Assembly (NCBI RefSeq): GCF_025642135.1
Contig: NZ_CP106793.1
Span: forward strand, 4,923,501 to 4,987,500
Direction: 5' to 3'
Length of the DNA: 64,000 nt
Source of the DNA: Streptomyces cynarae
Lineage (GTDB): Bacteria > Actinomycetota > Actinomycetes > Streptomycetales > Streptomycetaceae
This document shows, piece after piece, positions 8,342 through 17,449 of the stretch (positions within the stretch are counted from its first letter, which is position 1; every line of letters starts with the position of its first letter). The notes below the pieces were generated by a model. The model saw only the letters and a list, made by a program, of their open reading frames with translations. It was not told the DNA's origin and did not search any database. The translations under genes and the position numbers were made by a program.

Positions 8342-10180
8342 TCAGGCGCGGCTGGGGGTCCGTACCCCGCGTTCCGCCACGCCGTGCGCGCACGGGCGCG
8401 GGGCCCGGGACGTGCGGCGCAGGACGCGGGGGAGGGCCAGGTTCACGAAGCCCTCGGCCTGCATGACCGCGAAGCCGATGCGCGGCAGGTCGCGGGTGGA
8501 GGCGTACACCATGAAGCGCGGCTCCCAGCGAGGCTGGAACTTGGCGTTGAACTTGTACAGGGACTCGATCTGGAACCACCGGGAAAGGAAGACCAGCAGC
8601 CCCCGCCACGCCCGCAGCACGGGCCCCGCACCGATCTTCTCGCCGCGGGCCAGCGCCGAGCGGAACATCGCGAAGTTCAGCGAGACGTGCTCGATGCCGA
8701 ACTTCGGGGCGGCCTGCAGCGCGGCCACGATCAGCAGTTCGTTCATGCCCGGGTCGGCCGAGCGGTCACGGCGCATCAGGTCCAGGGAGGCCCCGTCCGT
8801 GCCCCAGGGGACGAAGTGCAGGACGGCCTTGAGGTCGCCGTACGGTCCCGCCTCGGCGTCGGCCTTGTGGGCCGTCGCGATCAGGCAGTCACCGTCAGCC
8901 GGGTCCCCGACACGGCCGAGCGCCATGGAGAAACCGCGCTCGGTGTCCGTACCGCGCCAGTCCTCGGCCGCCCGTCGTATGCGCTCCAACTCGCCCTCGC
9001 CGAGGTCACGGATGCGCCGTACCCGGGTCTCGTAACCGGCGCGCTCGATGCGCTTCACCATCTGGCGCACGTTGCGCATCGCACGCCCGGAGAGGGAGAA
9101 ATCCTTGACGTCCACCACCGCCTCGTCACCCAGTTCGAGGGCGTCCAGGCCGGTCTCGCGGGTCCACACCTCGCCGCCCGTCTCCGAGCAGCCCACGACC
9201 GCGGGCGTCCAGGAGTGAGCCCTGGCCTCGTCCATGAACCGCTCGATGGCGCCCGGCCAGGCCTCCACGTCGCCGATCGGGTCGCCGCTCGCCAGCATCA
9301 CGCCCGACACGACGCGGTACGTCACCGCCGCCTTGCCGCTCGGTGAGAAGACGACCGCCTTGTCGCGGCGGAGTGCGAAGTGGCCGAGGGAGTCACGACT
9401 CCCGTGCTTGTCCAGCAGGGCGCGCAGCCGTTCCTCGTCCTCCTCGGTGAGCTGGGCGGCCGGGTGTTCGGGCCGGAAGGCCAGGTAGATCGTGGTGATC
9501 GCGGTGATGAGACCGAGCGCGCCGAGCGAGAAGCCCACCGTCCAGGAGGTGTTGCCGGTGTAGTCGACCGGGCCCTCGAAGCCGAACAGGCCGTACAGGA
9601 CGTGCTCGAGGCGGTCGGACAGGCTCGGGTCGCCGACCATGCGGTGCGAGTGGACGCTGACGATGACCAGGCCCAGACCCACGGAACCGGCGCCCATGAG
9701 GATGAAGTTGGCCAGTGCGCGCCAGCGACTGCGCGGGTCGGGCAGGGCCGCGAACTCGCCTCGGTGGCGCAGCAGCGGCACCAGCAGCGCCACCGCGATG
9801 AGCACGCCGACGAGCGAGTGGCGGTAGACGTACTCCGACACGGCGCCCGCCGGAAGGAGCAGTACCGCGGCGCGCCACGCCCGGCGTTTGCGCCGGCGCA
9901 GCCCGTGGGCCAGGAGCAGCAGCAGGACGCCCGCGCTCAGGGACAGGGCCGCGGCGAAGGGTCCGAACGAGCCGGGCAGCACCTCGGCCATGCGGTGCAT
10001 ACGGCTGTGCCGGAAGCGCGGGAACACGCCCGCGGCGATGTCCAGGACTCCCACGAGGGTGCAGGCCCTGGCGATCAGCGTGGGGACGGCCTCCGGACGC
10101 GGGCCGCGGAGTATGCGCCGCACCACACGTGATCGCTCCGGAACCTCATCCGACTTTTCCCCATCTATCCTGACAGACAT
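8342..10180 (-). CDS. MprF-like phosphatidylglycerol lysyltransferase (DUF2156)
   Basis: 612-aa membrane protein. About six TM helices occupy the first 270 residues, followed by a cytoplasmic DUF2156 domain (GNAT-like fold) with the PVLAAP-type catalytic half. Family members aminoacylate phosphatidylglycerol with Lys from Lys-tRNA, lowering membrane negative charge and sensitivity to cationic peptides. ATG 10180 (MSVRIDGEKSDEV) was chosen; 17 extra in-frame codons upstream lack homology. It is divergent from the esterase gene across 210 bp. The aminoacyl donor cannot be told from sequence. Confidence 0.85.
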   Translation of the reverse strand: MSVRIDGEKSDEVPERSRVVRRILRGPRPEAVPTLIARACTLVGVLDIAAGVFPRFRHSRMHRMAEVLPGSFGPFAAALSLSAGVLLLLLAHGLRRRKRRAWRAAVLLLPAGAVSEYVYRHSLVGVLIAVALLVPLLRHRGEFAALPDPRSRWRALANFILMGAGSVGLGLVIVSVHSHRMVGDPSLSDRLEHVLYGLFGFEGPVDYTGNTSWTVGFSLGALGLITAITTIYLAFRPEHPAAQLTEEDEERLRALLDKHGSRDSLGHFALRRDKAVVFSPSGKAAVTYRVVSGVMLASGDPIGDVEAWPGAIERFMDEARAHSWTPAVVGCSETGGEVWTRETGLDALELGDEAVVDVKDFSLSGRAMRNVRQMVKRIERAGYETRVRRIRDLGEGELERIRRAAEDWRGTDTERGFSMALGRVGDPADGDCLIATAHKADAEAGPYGDLKAVLHFVPWGTDGASLDLMRRDRSADPGMNELLIVAALQAAPKFGIEHVSLNFAMFRSALARGEKIGAGPVLRAWRGLLVFLSRWFQIESLYKFNAKFQPRWEPRFMVYASTRDLPRIGFAVMQAEGFVNLALPRVLRRTSRAPRPCAHGVAERGVRTPSRA

Positions 10181-10390
10181 CGCATCCCGTAGTTCTGCGA
10201 GAGACCTTGAGCCCGGTGCCGATCGGGGCATCCGGCGACATTGCGCCCTCTAGGACGGTGTCTCGGGGAGAGAGGTTCACTCCCCATCACAAAGCTGGTT
10301 CAAAGCCGACGGAAAGTCCGGGGCAAGGGCCGGCGAAACCGCGGGGGCGGGCCCCGCGGCCGTATGGAAAGCGCAGGCAGGAAAGAGCCC

Positions 10391-11521
10391 ATGGGTCTCA
10401 CGAGCAACAAGGTGCTGGCGCTGGCGATCGTGTTCGCCGTGCTGCTGTTCTTCGGCACGGTGTGGTACTGGCCACGTCTGGCACGAAGGAACTGGCAGGC
10501 CGTCAGTGGACGGGTCGGTCTGCTGTTCGCCACCCAGTTGTCGATCTTCGCGTCCCTCGGGCTCTTCGCCAACCAGTCCTTCGGCTTCTACGCCAGCTGG
10601 TCCGATCTGTTCGGCCAGGACACGGGACAGGGTGTGGTCGTCGACAACGGCGCCACGGGAGCGAGCGGCGGAGCCGTCCAGGTGGTCGGCACCCAGACCG
10701 TGAACGTGGCGGGCGGCGGACAGCCGCAGATCGGCGGACAGATCCAGAGAATCACCATATTCGGCGCCAAGACCCATATCGCCACGCCGGCGTACGTCTA
10801 CCTGCCGCCGGAGTACTTCCAGCCGCAGTTCCGCACGCGGTCGTTCCCGGTGGGCGTCGTCCTCACCGGCTACCCGGGTACGGCGGAGGCGCTCATCAAG
10901 GGGCTGAAGTATCCGCAGACGGCGCACGACCTTTCCAAGAGCGGCAAGATGCAGCCGATGATCCTGGTGATGCTGCGCCCGACCGTGGTACCGCCGCGGG
11001 ACACGGAGTGCGTGGACATTCCGGGTGGGCCGCAGGTCGAGACCTTCTTCGCGAAGGACCTCCCCGACTCGATCAAGTCCCACTACAAGAGGGTGGGCGT
11101 CAGGCCCGCCGGCTGGGGCATCATCGGCGACTCCACGGGCGGCTACTGCGCGCTGAAGTTCGCGATGCACCACCCGGACGTCTATGCCGCCGCGGTGGGT
11201 CTGTCGCCGTACTTCAAGGCGCCGATCGACCCGACCACGGGCGACCTCTTCCACGGGAACAAGGATCTGCAGAACCGCGCCGACCTGATGTGGTACCTCA
11301 AGCACATGCCGGCGCCCAACACCTCACTGCTCGTCACGAGCAGCAAGCACGGCGAGTTCCACTACAAGGCCACGCTCAAGTTCATCCAGCAGGTGCGGGC
11401 CAACAAGGTGACCCGCATCTCGTCGCTCATCCTCGACAGCGGCGGCCACAACTTCAACACGTGGCTGCGGGAGATCCCGGGTTCGCTGCAGTGGCTGAGC
11501 GGGCGGCTCAGCGACCGCTGA
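10391..11521 (+). CDS. membrane-anchored esterase (esterase D / antigen-85-like fold)
   Basis: 376-aa alpha/beta hydrolase. An N-terminal TM helix (about residues 8-24) and a second hydrophobic stretch are followed by an extracytoplasmic esterase domain (PF00756-like) with nucleophile motif GDSTGG and a late GGHNFNTW carrying the likely catalytic His. Related proteins include mycolyltransferases and feruloyl esterases; the substrate is not predictable. ATG 10391 follows GGAAAGAG. In-frame ATG 10361 would add 10 residues. Confidence 0.82.
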   Translation: MGLTSNKVLALAIVFAVLLFFGTVWYWPRLARRNWQAVSGRVGLLFATQLSIFASLGLFANQSFGFYASWSDLFGQDTGQGVVVDNGATGASGGAVQVVGTQTVNVAGGGQPQIGGQIQRITIFGAKTHIATPAYVYLPPEYFQPQFRTRSFPVGVVLTGYPGTAEALIKGLKYPQTAHDLSKSGKMQPMILVMLRPTVVPPRDTECVDIPGGPQVETFFAKDLPDSIKSHYKRVGVRPAGWGIIGDSTGGYCALKFAMHHPDVYAAAVGLSPYFKAPIDPTTGDLFHGNKDLQNRADLMWYLKHMPAPNTSLLVTSSKHGEFHYKATLKFIQQVRANKVTRISSLILDSGGHNFNTWLREIPGSLQWLSGRLSDR

Positions 11522-11881
11522 GCGGGTGAATGGGTGGTATCTCCACAAGAATTCGCCGCCAATCCGGAGACGGCCGGCTCCCGGTTCCCTTTCGGGAGGG
11601 GAGCCGGGCCACGGTAACGAGCTTCCGGCCGCGCGATAAACGATCTTGAAGATCTGTCCCGGCGACTCCGGAAGGGGCCCGCGGAGTGCCCAAACGGCCC
11701 GGCGGGGCGTCCCATGCCCCCGTCGGGCGCCGACGGTGTTTCCGCGTCGAAGGGAATCTCCCGGATTCGGGAGGGTGTTGTTCCCATTCCGATGTCGTGG
11801 GGCTGTGGGAACGTTGCGGTGTGGCCGCATTTTTACCGGGTGTGGCACCATCATTCGCCTACGCGCGGTAAGTTTCTGGCC
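11522..11881. other. 360-bp intergenic region with terminator and leaderless promoter
   Basis: No gene is seen. It holds the hairpin at 11574-11607 after the esterase. Near its right end, TAAGTT (11869-11874) lies 7 nt before the next ATG, the spacing expected of a leaderless promoter. Confidence 0.6.
11574..11607 (+). terminator. terminator after the esterase gene
   Basis: Inverted repeat CCGGCTCCC (11574-11582) / GGGAGCCGG (11599-11607), with extra pairing inside the 16-nt interior, 53 bp after the esterase stop. Confidence 0.6.
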
Positions 11882-13063
11882 ATGCCACGTGGACGTCACC
11901 GTCATTCCCCACCCTTGCACAGGCTGTTGCCTCCTTCGGTGATCGCAGGCGTCTCGGTCGTCTGCGCCGTGGGGCCCTGGTTGTTCACGGAGCCGCTGGT
12001 GCTCCGTGGGCTGGCCGCGGGTGCCGCGGTCACGACGATCCTGGGCTCGGTCGTCATGCGCCGCTGGGATCTGGCCGCGGGCAAACGCGTCGCCGACCTC
12101 ACGCGCGCGCGGGCGAGCGACGAATGGCGTCACGAGGAGCGCGTCGCCGAGCTGGAGACCGACCTGGAGGAGTCGCGCGAACTGCGCGCCAAACTGGAGC
12201 AGAGGCTCCGCGCCAAGCGCACGGAACTGGCCAATCTCCGCAACGAACACGCCGCCCTGCTGCGGCGGTACGCCACAGCGGAGACGGAGCGCGCGAGCGC
12301 CCTGGAGGGCCGCCGCCGGCTGGCGATCGAGGCAGCGCCCTCTTCCCCCGAGCTGTCCGCGCCGGTCGCTGAGGCGCCCGCCACCGAGCCGGACGGGGAC
12401 GCCGGGCCGTCGTCGTCCGCGCCCCGGGCGTTCTCCCCGGAGGGACCGGCGCTCTTCGCCGCGGCCAACGAGGCGCTGGCACGGCTTGCCCGGGGCGGTG
12501 CCGCGGGCGTGGCCGGAGAGCCGGACGCCGAGTCCGGGGCGGCGAGCGGGAAGGACTCCCCGACGAAGGACGGCCCGGACGACGACGGCGGCGAGCGCGC
12601 CTCCGCCGACCCCGACGCCTCCGACGCCCCGGAGGCCCCCGAGGCCGGCACCGGGACCGAGACGGAGAGCGAGGGCGAGTCGGCCGCCGAGCAGGAGCAC
12701 CCGGCCGCCTCGACGGAACAGCAGCCGCAGCCCCCCGCCGCCAAGCCCGCACACACCACCGGCCACTTCACGGTGCCGACCGCCGTGGCCGTCGTACCGT
12801 CGGCCCCGCGTCCGCGCCCGGCCGTCGAGGGCGGGTTCGACTTCTTCGGCACCAAGTCGCGGCAGAGCCTGGAGTCCGTGCAGAACGAGGACCTCGCGGA
12901 CGTCGTCGGCCAGGAGGCGCTCGCGGTGCACAAGGCGGAGTCCGAGTCCGGCTTCAAGTCCGCGGACCCCGAGGCGCGCGCCGTCGGACAGGTCATCGAC
13001 CTGACGGCGCACGACGAGACCGAGCGGATCGACGTGCAGGGGCTGCGGACCGCGGCCTCCTGA
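11882..13063 (+). CDS. coiled-coil membrane protein of unknown function
   Basis: 393 aa. Two hydrophobic segments lie in residues 15-60. A charged coiled coil follows (about 70-145, rich in RAKLEQRL- and ELANLRNEH-type heptads), then a long low-complexity Ala/Pro/Asp/Glu region, and a conserved C-terminus (FDFFGTKSRQSLES..., ending VIDLTAHDETERIDVQGLR). I do not recognise a named family. ATG 11882 is 7 nt after TAAGTT, so translation is probably leaderless; open frame upstream looks non-coding. Confidence 0.75.
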   Translation: MPRGRHRHSPPLHRLLPPSVIAGVSVVCAVGPWLFTEPLVLRGLAAGAAVTTILGSVVMRRWDLAAGKRVADLTRARASDEWRHEERVAELETDLEESRELRAKLEQRLRAKRTELANLRNEHAALLRRYATAETERASALEGRRRLAIEAAPSSPELSAPVAEAPATEPDGDAGPSSSAPRAFSPEGPALFAAANEALARLARGGAAGVAGEPDAESGAASGKDSPTKDGPDDDGGERASADPDASDAPEAPEAGTGTETESEGESAAEQEHPAASTEQQPQPPAAKPAHTTGHFTVPTAVAVVPSAPRPRPAVEGGFDFFGTKSRQSLESVQNEDLADVVGQEALAVHKAESESGFKSADPEARAVGQVIDLTAHDETERIDVQGLRTAAS

Positions 13064-13080
13064 ACCCGCCAGGACGTGGA

Positions 13081-13117
13081 TGAGGGGCGGCGGCACGCCA
13101 GGTGCCGCCGCCCCTCA
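13081..13117. terminator. bidirectional terminator between convergent genes
   Basis: Perfect 16-bp inverted repeat (13081-13096 / 13102-13117) with a 5-nt loop, between the coiled-coil gene (+) and the bPH2 gene (-). Confidence 0.85.
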
Positions 13118-13148
13118 CGTCGTCGCGTCGTCCCTCGGCACGTGGTGG

Positions 13149-13172
13149 CGCTGCCGCCTACGCTGCCGCCTA
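13149..13172. repeat. 12-bp tandem duplication at the stop of the bPH2 gene
   Basis: CGCTGCCGCCTA is present twice in tandem (13149-13160 and 13161-13172). On the minus strand it carries the TAG stop, so an in-frame second TAG follows twelve bases later. Confidence 0.9.
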
Positions 13173-14500
13173 CGAGGCCATCCACCGGTCCGGCCGCGCG
13201 TCCCGCCGCCCCGTGCGCGACCGGTCCCCCTGCGCGTAGAGCAGCGCCGCCGCCTCCTCGGAGTCCCTGAGGCGCGCCGTGACCGTCTTGTTCGCGCCGG
13301 TGTCCAGGTGCACGTCGGCGGCCCGCCACAGCCGCTGCCACGGCCCCTGCGTCAGCCGTGCGCTCTGCACCTTGGCGTGCGGGACGAGGGACAGGGTGCG
13401 GCGCACCAGGCCGTGCCGGGCGGCGAACACCGTCTCGGTGACGGCCAGCCCCTGGCCGCGCCACCACACCGGCAGGCACCGGGCCGCGCGCCGCGGCGGC
13501 CGGGACAGGGACGTCGGCACCGTCACCCCGGGCAGCACCCGGGCGATCACCGACTCGGCGGCCGCGCGCGGGGCGACCGGCACCAGCACCGAGTTGGACG
13601 AGCCCGCGACGTCCAGTTCGACCCGGACCCAATCGCGCCTCCGCCACAGCAGCGGCTCCACGATCCGTACGCCCTGCACGCGCCCCGGCGGCACCGTCTC
13701 GTGCGACCGGTCCAGCAGCCCGTGGTCGATACGGAGCCCGTCCGGCGACTCGCCCACCGTCCAGTCGTACGCGCGCACGAAACGCCCCGCCGACCTGGTG
13801 GCCGCGCCGCCGATCAACGGCACCCCGGCGGCCAGCACCGCCCCCACGCTGTGCGTGCCGAGCCACACCAGCGTCGGCACGACCAAGGAGCCGAGCAGCG
13901 AGCCCCAGGTGGCGCCGATGAGGAGGAGCGAGACGGCCAGGTCGCCCGGCGGCACGTGCAGCAGCCGCCGTACCGGCGCCTCGCCGACCTCGTGCGCCGT
14001 CTCGGGGCGAAGCCGGCCGCGCGGGCGAGGAGCTCGGCCCGCAGCGCCCGCGCCTCCCCCTGGCCGAGATAGGCCAGTTCGTCCTTCTTGTGGGTGCCGA
14101 TGACGTCCAGCTTCAGCTTGGCGACACCTGCGAGGCGGGCCAGCATCGGCTGGCTGACGTCGACGGCCTGCAGCCGGTCCAGACGGATGTGCGCGGTACG
14201 GCGGAAGAGCAGGCCCGTGCGGATGCGCAGTTCGGTGTCCGTCACCGAGAAGTGCGTGAACCACCAGCTGAGGAAGCCGTACAGGGCGGCGGCCGGCACC
14301 AGGACCGCGAGCCCGATGAGGAGCGCGGTCGCCGTCAGCTTCGCCAGCTGCTCCTGGGCCTGGTTCGGGTCGTGCACGGCCCAGCCGACGACCACGGCGA
14401 CCGGCGCCCAGGCGCGCCGCAGCGGGGTCACCGGATGCAGCCGCCGCTCCGCCGCCCCCGGCCCCTCCGGTATGCAGGACTGTCCTCCGCTGTCGCTCAC
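13170..14500 (-). pseudogene. bPH2-domain (DUF304/YdbS-like) membrane protein, frameshifted
   Basis: The N-terminal half (GTG 14500 to about 14008) and the C-terminal half (about 14008 to TAG 13170) lie in different minus-strand frames, yet join into one typical two-bPH2-domain membrane protein of about 443 aa. The first frame reads ...[10 protein letters not shown], and the second resumes with [12 protein letters not shown]. Adding one base near 14003-14008, in the CTCGGGGCG run, restores the product. Third-position GC stays high in both halves. GTG 14500 overlaps the upstream bPH2 gene stop by 4 nt. Either a recent mutation or a one-base assembly error. Confidence 0.85.
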
Positions 14501-14988
14501 AGCCCCGCCGATCGGGCCTCGCCCAGCTCGGTCAGCCGGTCCCGCAGCCGCTCCGCCTCGGCCGGATGCAGCCCCGGGATCCTGGCGTCGGTCGCGGCGG
14601 CGGCCGTGTGCAGCTGGACGCTCGCCAGCCCGAAGTGCCGTTCGACGGGACCGGAGGTCACCTCCACGAGCTGCATGCGGCCGTACGGCACCACGGTCTC
14701 CTCCCGCCACAGCACGCCCCGGCTGATCAGCAGGTCGTCGGCGCGCTCGGCGTACCGCCAGGAGCGCCAGTTGCGGCCGAGCAGCACCCAGCCCCAGGCG
14801 AGCCCGGCCAGCGGCAGCAGTGCGAACAGCGCCCACACGGGCCCGGCCAGCAGCCCCGGCAGCAGCGCCACCACGACGGCCCCCAGCCCCAGCCACACCA
14901 CCAGCAGCATCCGCCGCATCCTCAGCAGCCCCGGCGGCAGACCCGTCCAGAGGGGTTCCCCGCCCGCCTTCACCGTCCCCGTTTCCAT
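14497..14988 (-). CDS. small bPH2-domain membrane protein
   Basis: 163 aa with two closely spaced TM helices (about residues 22-60), then a bacterial pleckstrin-homology (bPH2/DUF304) domain ([20 protein letters not shown]). Such proteins often come as a small/large pair (YdbS/YdbT-like), and the larger partner follows with a GTGA overlap. The function of the pair is not established; membrane stress or lipid-associated roles have been proposed for homologues. The start was set at ATG 14988 ([10 protein letters not shown]). Confidence 0.85.
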   Translation of the reverse strand: METGTVKAGGEPLWTGLPPGLLRMRRMLLVVWLGLGAVVVALLPGLLAGPVWALFALLPLAGLAWGWVLLGRNWRSWRYAERADDLLISRGVLWREETVVPYGRMQLVEVTSGPVERHFGLASVQLHTAAAATDARIPGLHPAEAERLRDRLTELGEARSAGL

Positions 14989-15019
14989 GGCGCAAGCGTA
15001 CGTACGAGAGACTGGGTCC

Positions 15020-16171
15020 ATGACTCCTACGACGGAGACCATGGTCGGGATCGGCGGCGCCGCGGAGAGCACCGACATGGTGCTCAACATCGGGCCCCAG
15101 CACCCGTCCACGCACGGTGTGCTGCGGCTGAAGCTGGTGCTGGACGGCGAGCGGATCAGGCACGCGGAGCCGGTCATCGGCTATATGCACCGCGGTGCGG
15201 AGAAGCTGTTCGAGGCGCGCGACTACCGCCAGATCATCATGCTGGCCAACCGCCACGACTGGCTCTCCGCCTTCTCCAACGAGCTGGGCGTGGTCCTCGC
15301 CGTCGAGCGGATGCTCGGCATGGAGGTGCCCGAGCGCGCCGTCTGGATGCGCACGCTGCTCGGGGAGCTGAACCGGGTCCTGAACCACCTGATGTTCCTC
15401 GGCTCCTATCCGCTGGAGCTGGGCGGCATCACGCCGGTGTTCTACGCGTTCCAGGAGCGCGAGGAGCTGCAGAACGTCATGGAGGAGATCTCCGGCGGCC
15501 GCATGCACTACATGTTCAACCGGGTCGGCGGGCTCAAGGAGGACCTTCCGGCCGGATGGACCGCACGCGCGCGTACCGCCGTCCGTGACGTGCGCTCCCG
15601 TATGGACCGGTTCGACGACCTGGTGCTCGGCAACGAGATCTTCCGGGGGCGCACCCGGGGCGTGGGCGTCCTCACGCCGGAGACCGTGCACGCGTACGGC
15701 GTCAGCGGGCCGATCGCGCGCGCGTCCGGTGTGGACTTCGACCTGCGCCGGGACGAGCCGTACCTGGCCTACGGGGAACTCCAGGACACCCTCGGGGTCG
15801 TCACCCGGCAGGAGGGCGACTGCCTGGCCCGCTTCGAGTGCCTGCTGGAGCAGACGCACAACGCGCTGGACCTGGCCGACGCGTGCCTGGACCGGCTGGC
15901 CGAGCTGCCGCCCGGGCCGGTCAACCAGCGCCTGCCCAAGGTGCTCAAGGCACCCGAGGGCCACACCTACGCCTGGACCGAGAACCCGCTCGGCATCAAC
16001 GGCTACTACCTGGTCAGCAAGGGCGACAAGACTCCGTACCGGCTCAAGCTCCGCTCGGCCTCGTACAACAACATCCAGGCGCTGACCGAGCTGCTGCCGG
16101 GCACGCTGGTCGCGGACATGGTGGCGATCCTGGGGTCGATGTTCTTCGTGGTCGGGGACATCGACAAGTAG
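15020..16171 (+). CDS. nuoD2: stand-alone NADH-quinone oxidoreductase subunit D paralogue (NuoD2)
   Basis: 383-aa homologue of the 49-kDa (NDUFS2/NuoD) subunit of complex I, with the hallmarks [15 protein letters not shown] (residues 23-37), [15 protein letters not shown] (55-69) and the C-terminal [17 protein letters not shown]. No other nuo gene is near, so it is an orphan paralogue that could replace NuoD in an alternative complex or be modified by its neighbour. ATG 15020 is 6 nt after GAGACT, suggesting leaderless translation. Only 31 bp separate it from the divergent bPH2 gene. A COG1565 methyltransferase is convergent with it. Confidence 0.9.
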   Translation: MTPTTETMVGIGGAAESTDMVLNIGPQHPSTHGVLRLKLVLDGERIRHAEPVIGYMHRGAEKLFEARDYRQIIMLANRHDWLSAFSNELGVVLAVERMLGMEVPERAVWMRTLLGELNRVLNHLMFLGSYPLELGGITPVFYAFQEREELQNVMEEISGGRMHYMFNRVGGLKEDLPAGWTARARTAVRDVRSRMDRFDDLVLGNEIFRGRTRGVGVLTPETVHAYGVSGPIARASGVDFDLRRDEPYLAYGELQDTLGVVTRQEGDCLARFECLLEQTHNALDLADACLDRLAELPPGPVNQRLPKVLKAPEGHTYAWTENPLGINGYYLVSKGDKTPYRLKLRSASYNNIQALTELLPGTLVADMVAILGSMFFVVGDIDK

Positions 16172-16264
16172 CTTCCCCAGCCGTTCGAGGCCGTCGAGCC
16201 CTTCTGGCCGTTCGATCCCTTCCGGCCGTCGAGCCCTGTGGTCGTCGAGCCCTTTGAGCCTCCG

Positions 16265-16315
16265 CGGCCTACGAGCCTTCGCGGCCTACGAGCCTTCGCC
16301 GCCTACGAGCCTTCG
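16265..16315. repeat. 17-bp tandem repeat over the methyltransferase stop
   Basis: Three copies of a CGGCCTACGAGCCTTCG unit (16265-16281, 16282-16298, 16299-16315). On the minus strand each copy encodes the end of the methyltransferase with its TAG. Degenerate relatives of the unit (GGCCGTCGAGCCCTT-like) fill 16182-16262, the whole space up to the nuoD2 stop. Confidence 0.92.
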
Positions 16316-17307
16316 AGTCCTGCCAGGGCTGCTTCCGGGACGCCCACGGGCTGGAGCAGCCAGCCGAAGTCGCCGAGGCCGCCGGGCGCGGTGAGTTCGG
16401 CGGCGGCTCCGGCGTGCGCGAGGGCGCGTACGTACGCGGTGGGGTCCGTGGAGGCGAGGGTGAGCGGGGGGCGTGCGCCGGTGATCCCGAGGGCTCGCAG
16501 GGCGTCGCGCTGGGTCAGCAGGCGTGCCCCCGGAAGAGCACACGCGTCCAGGGCCACATGCGCCGTGATGTCGCAGGAGCCGTCCGGCACGGGAGCGCAC
16601 TCCCGGCCCGCGCGGAACCCGGTGAGCGTCCCGAACGGCGGCCGGGCTTCCGCGCGGTGCGCGTAGTCGACGGCGACGGCCAGCCCGCGCTCGACGGTGG
16701 CGACCGCGGCGGCCCACGCGCTGTCCCGGGGCGCGCCGATCTCGGCCCTTGCGCCTTCGGCGGACAGCGGCCACCAACGCTCCAGCCACGCGGCATCCGT
16801 TCCCGTGACCGGCTCCCCGAGCCGCTCCGTCCCGTCCCGCCGGACCAGGACAAGCCGGGGCACACCGTCGGCGTCCGCCTCCGCGACCTCGACCGGCACG
16901 TTGTCCAGCCACTCGTTCGCGAACAGCAGCCCGGTGATCTTCTCCGGTGGCTCGGCCAGCCACTCGATCCCGGGATCCAGGTTCGGGGGCCTGCCGGCGA
17001 CCTCCACGGCGCACGCGCGCGTGCGGGCGGCCACGTCCCCGGGCAGCGCGTCCAGGACCCCGGCGACCAGTTCGCCCCGCCCCGCTGCCATGTCCACGAA
17101 GGTCAGCTCGGCCGGCCGCCCCAGCGCCTCGTCGAGCAGGCACAGCAGCCGGGCCACGGCCGCGGCGAACAGCGGCGATGCGTGCACGGACGTGCGGAAG
17201 TGCGCGGCGGGCCCCTCGGGCCGCCGGTAGAACCCGTCCGCCCCGTACAGCGCCTCCTCGGCCGCCGCCCGCCATCCCCGCCACTCACCGCTCAGCCGCT
17301 GTCCCAC
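16303..17307 (-). CDS. SAM-dependent methyltransferase, NDUFAF7/MidA family (COG1565, DUF185)
   Basis: 334 aa. The SAM-binding motif [17 protein letters not shown] (about residues 70-86) and the family-specific [13 protein letters not shown] segment identify the DUF185 family. The eukaryotic member NDUFAF7 dimethylates an arginine of the complex I 49-kDa subunit during assembly. Here the neighbour across a 131-bp gap is a NuoD paralogue, which suggests a modifier-substrate pair. The start is ATG 17307. The stop lies inside a 17-bp tandem array. Confidence 0.88.
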   Translation of the reverse strand: MGQRLSGEWRGWRAAAEEALYGADGFYRRPEGPAAHFRTSVHASPLFAAAVARLLCLLDEALGRPAELTFVDMAAGRGELVAGVLDALPGDVAARTRACAVEVAGRPPNLDPGIEWLAEPPEKITGLLFANEWLDNVPVEVAEADADGVPRLVLVRRDGTERLGEPVTGTDAAWLERWWPLSAEGARAEIGAPRDSAWAAAVATVERGLAVAVDYAHRAEARPPFGTLTGFRAGRECAPVPDGSCDITAHVALDACALPGARLLTQRDALRALGITGARPPLTLASTDPTAYVRALAHAGAAAELTAPGGLGDFGWLLQPVGVPEAALAGLEGS

Positions 17308-17449
17308 GGGGTCAGGCTAGGGCCTGACCCGGGTGCCTCTCCGACCGTGGGGTGCCGGCAGGTATCCACCTTGCGGAGTACGTGTGTCCGTCACGGATCG
17401 GTCCTCCGGTTGACCCCCGCACCCTGCGTGTTTCCCTACTCTGGGTTAC

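Noticed and set aside
13168..15964. A single very large minus-strand gene antisense to nuoD2
   Set aside because: The frame crosses the nuoD2 coding strand; only its part below 14500 matches a protein family, and the rest is antisense shadow.
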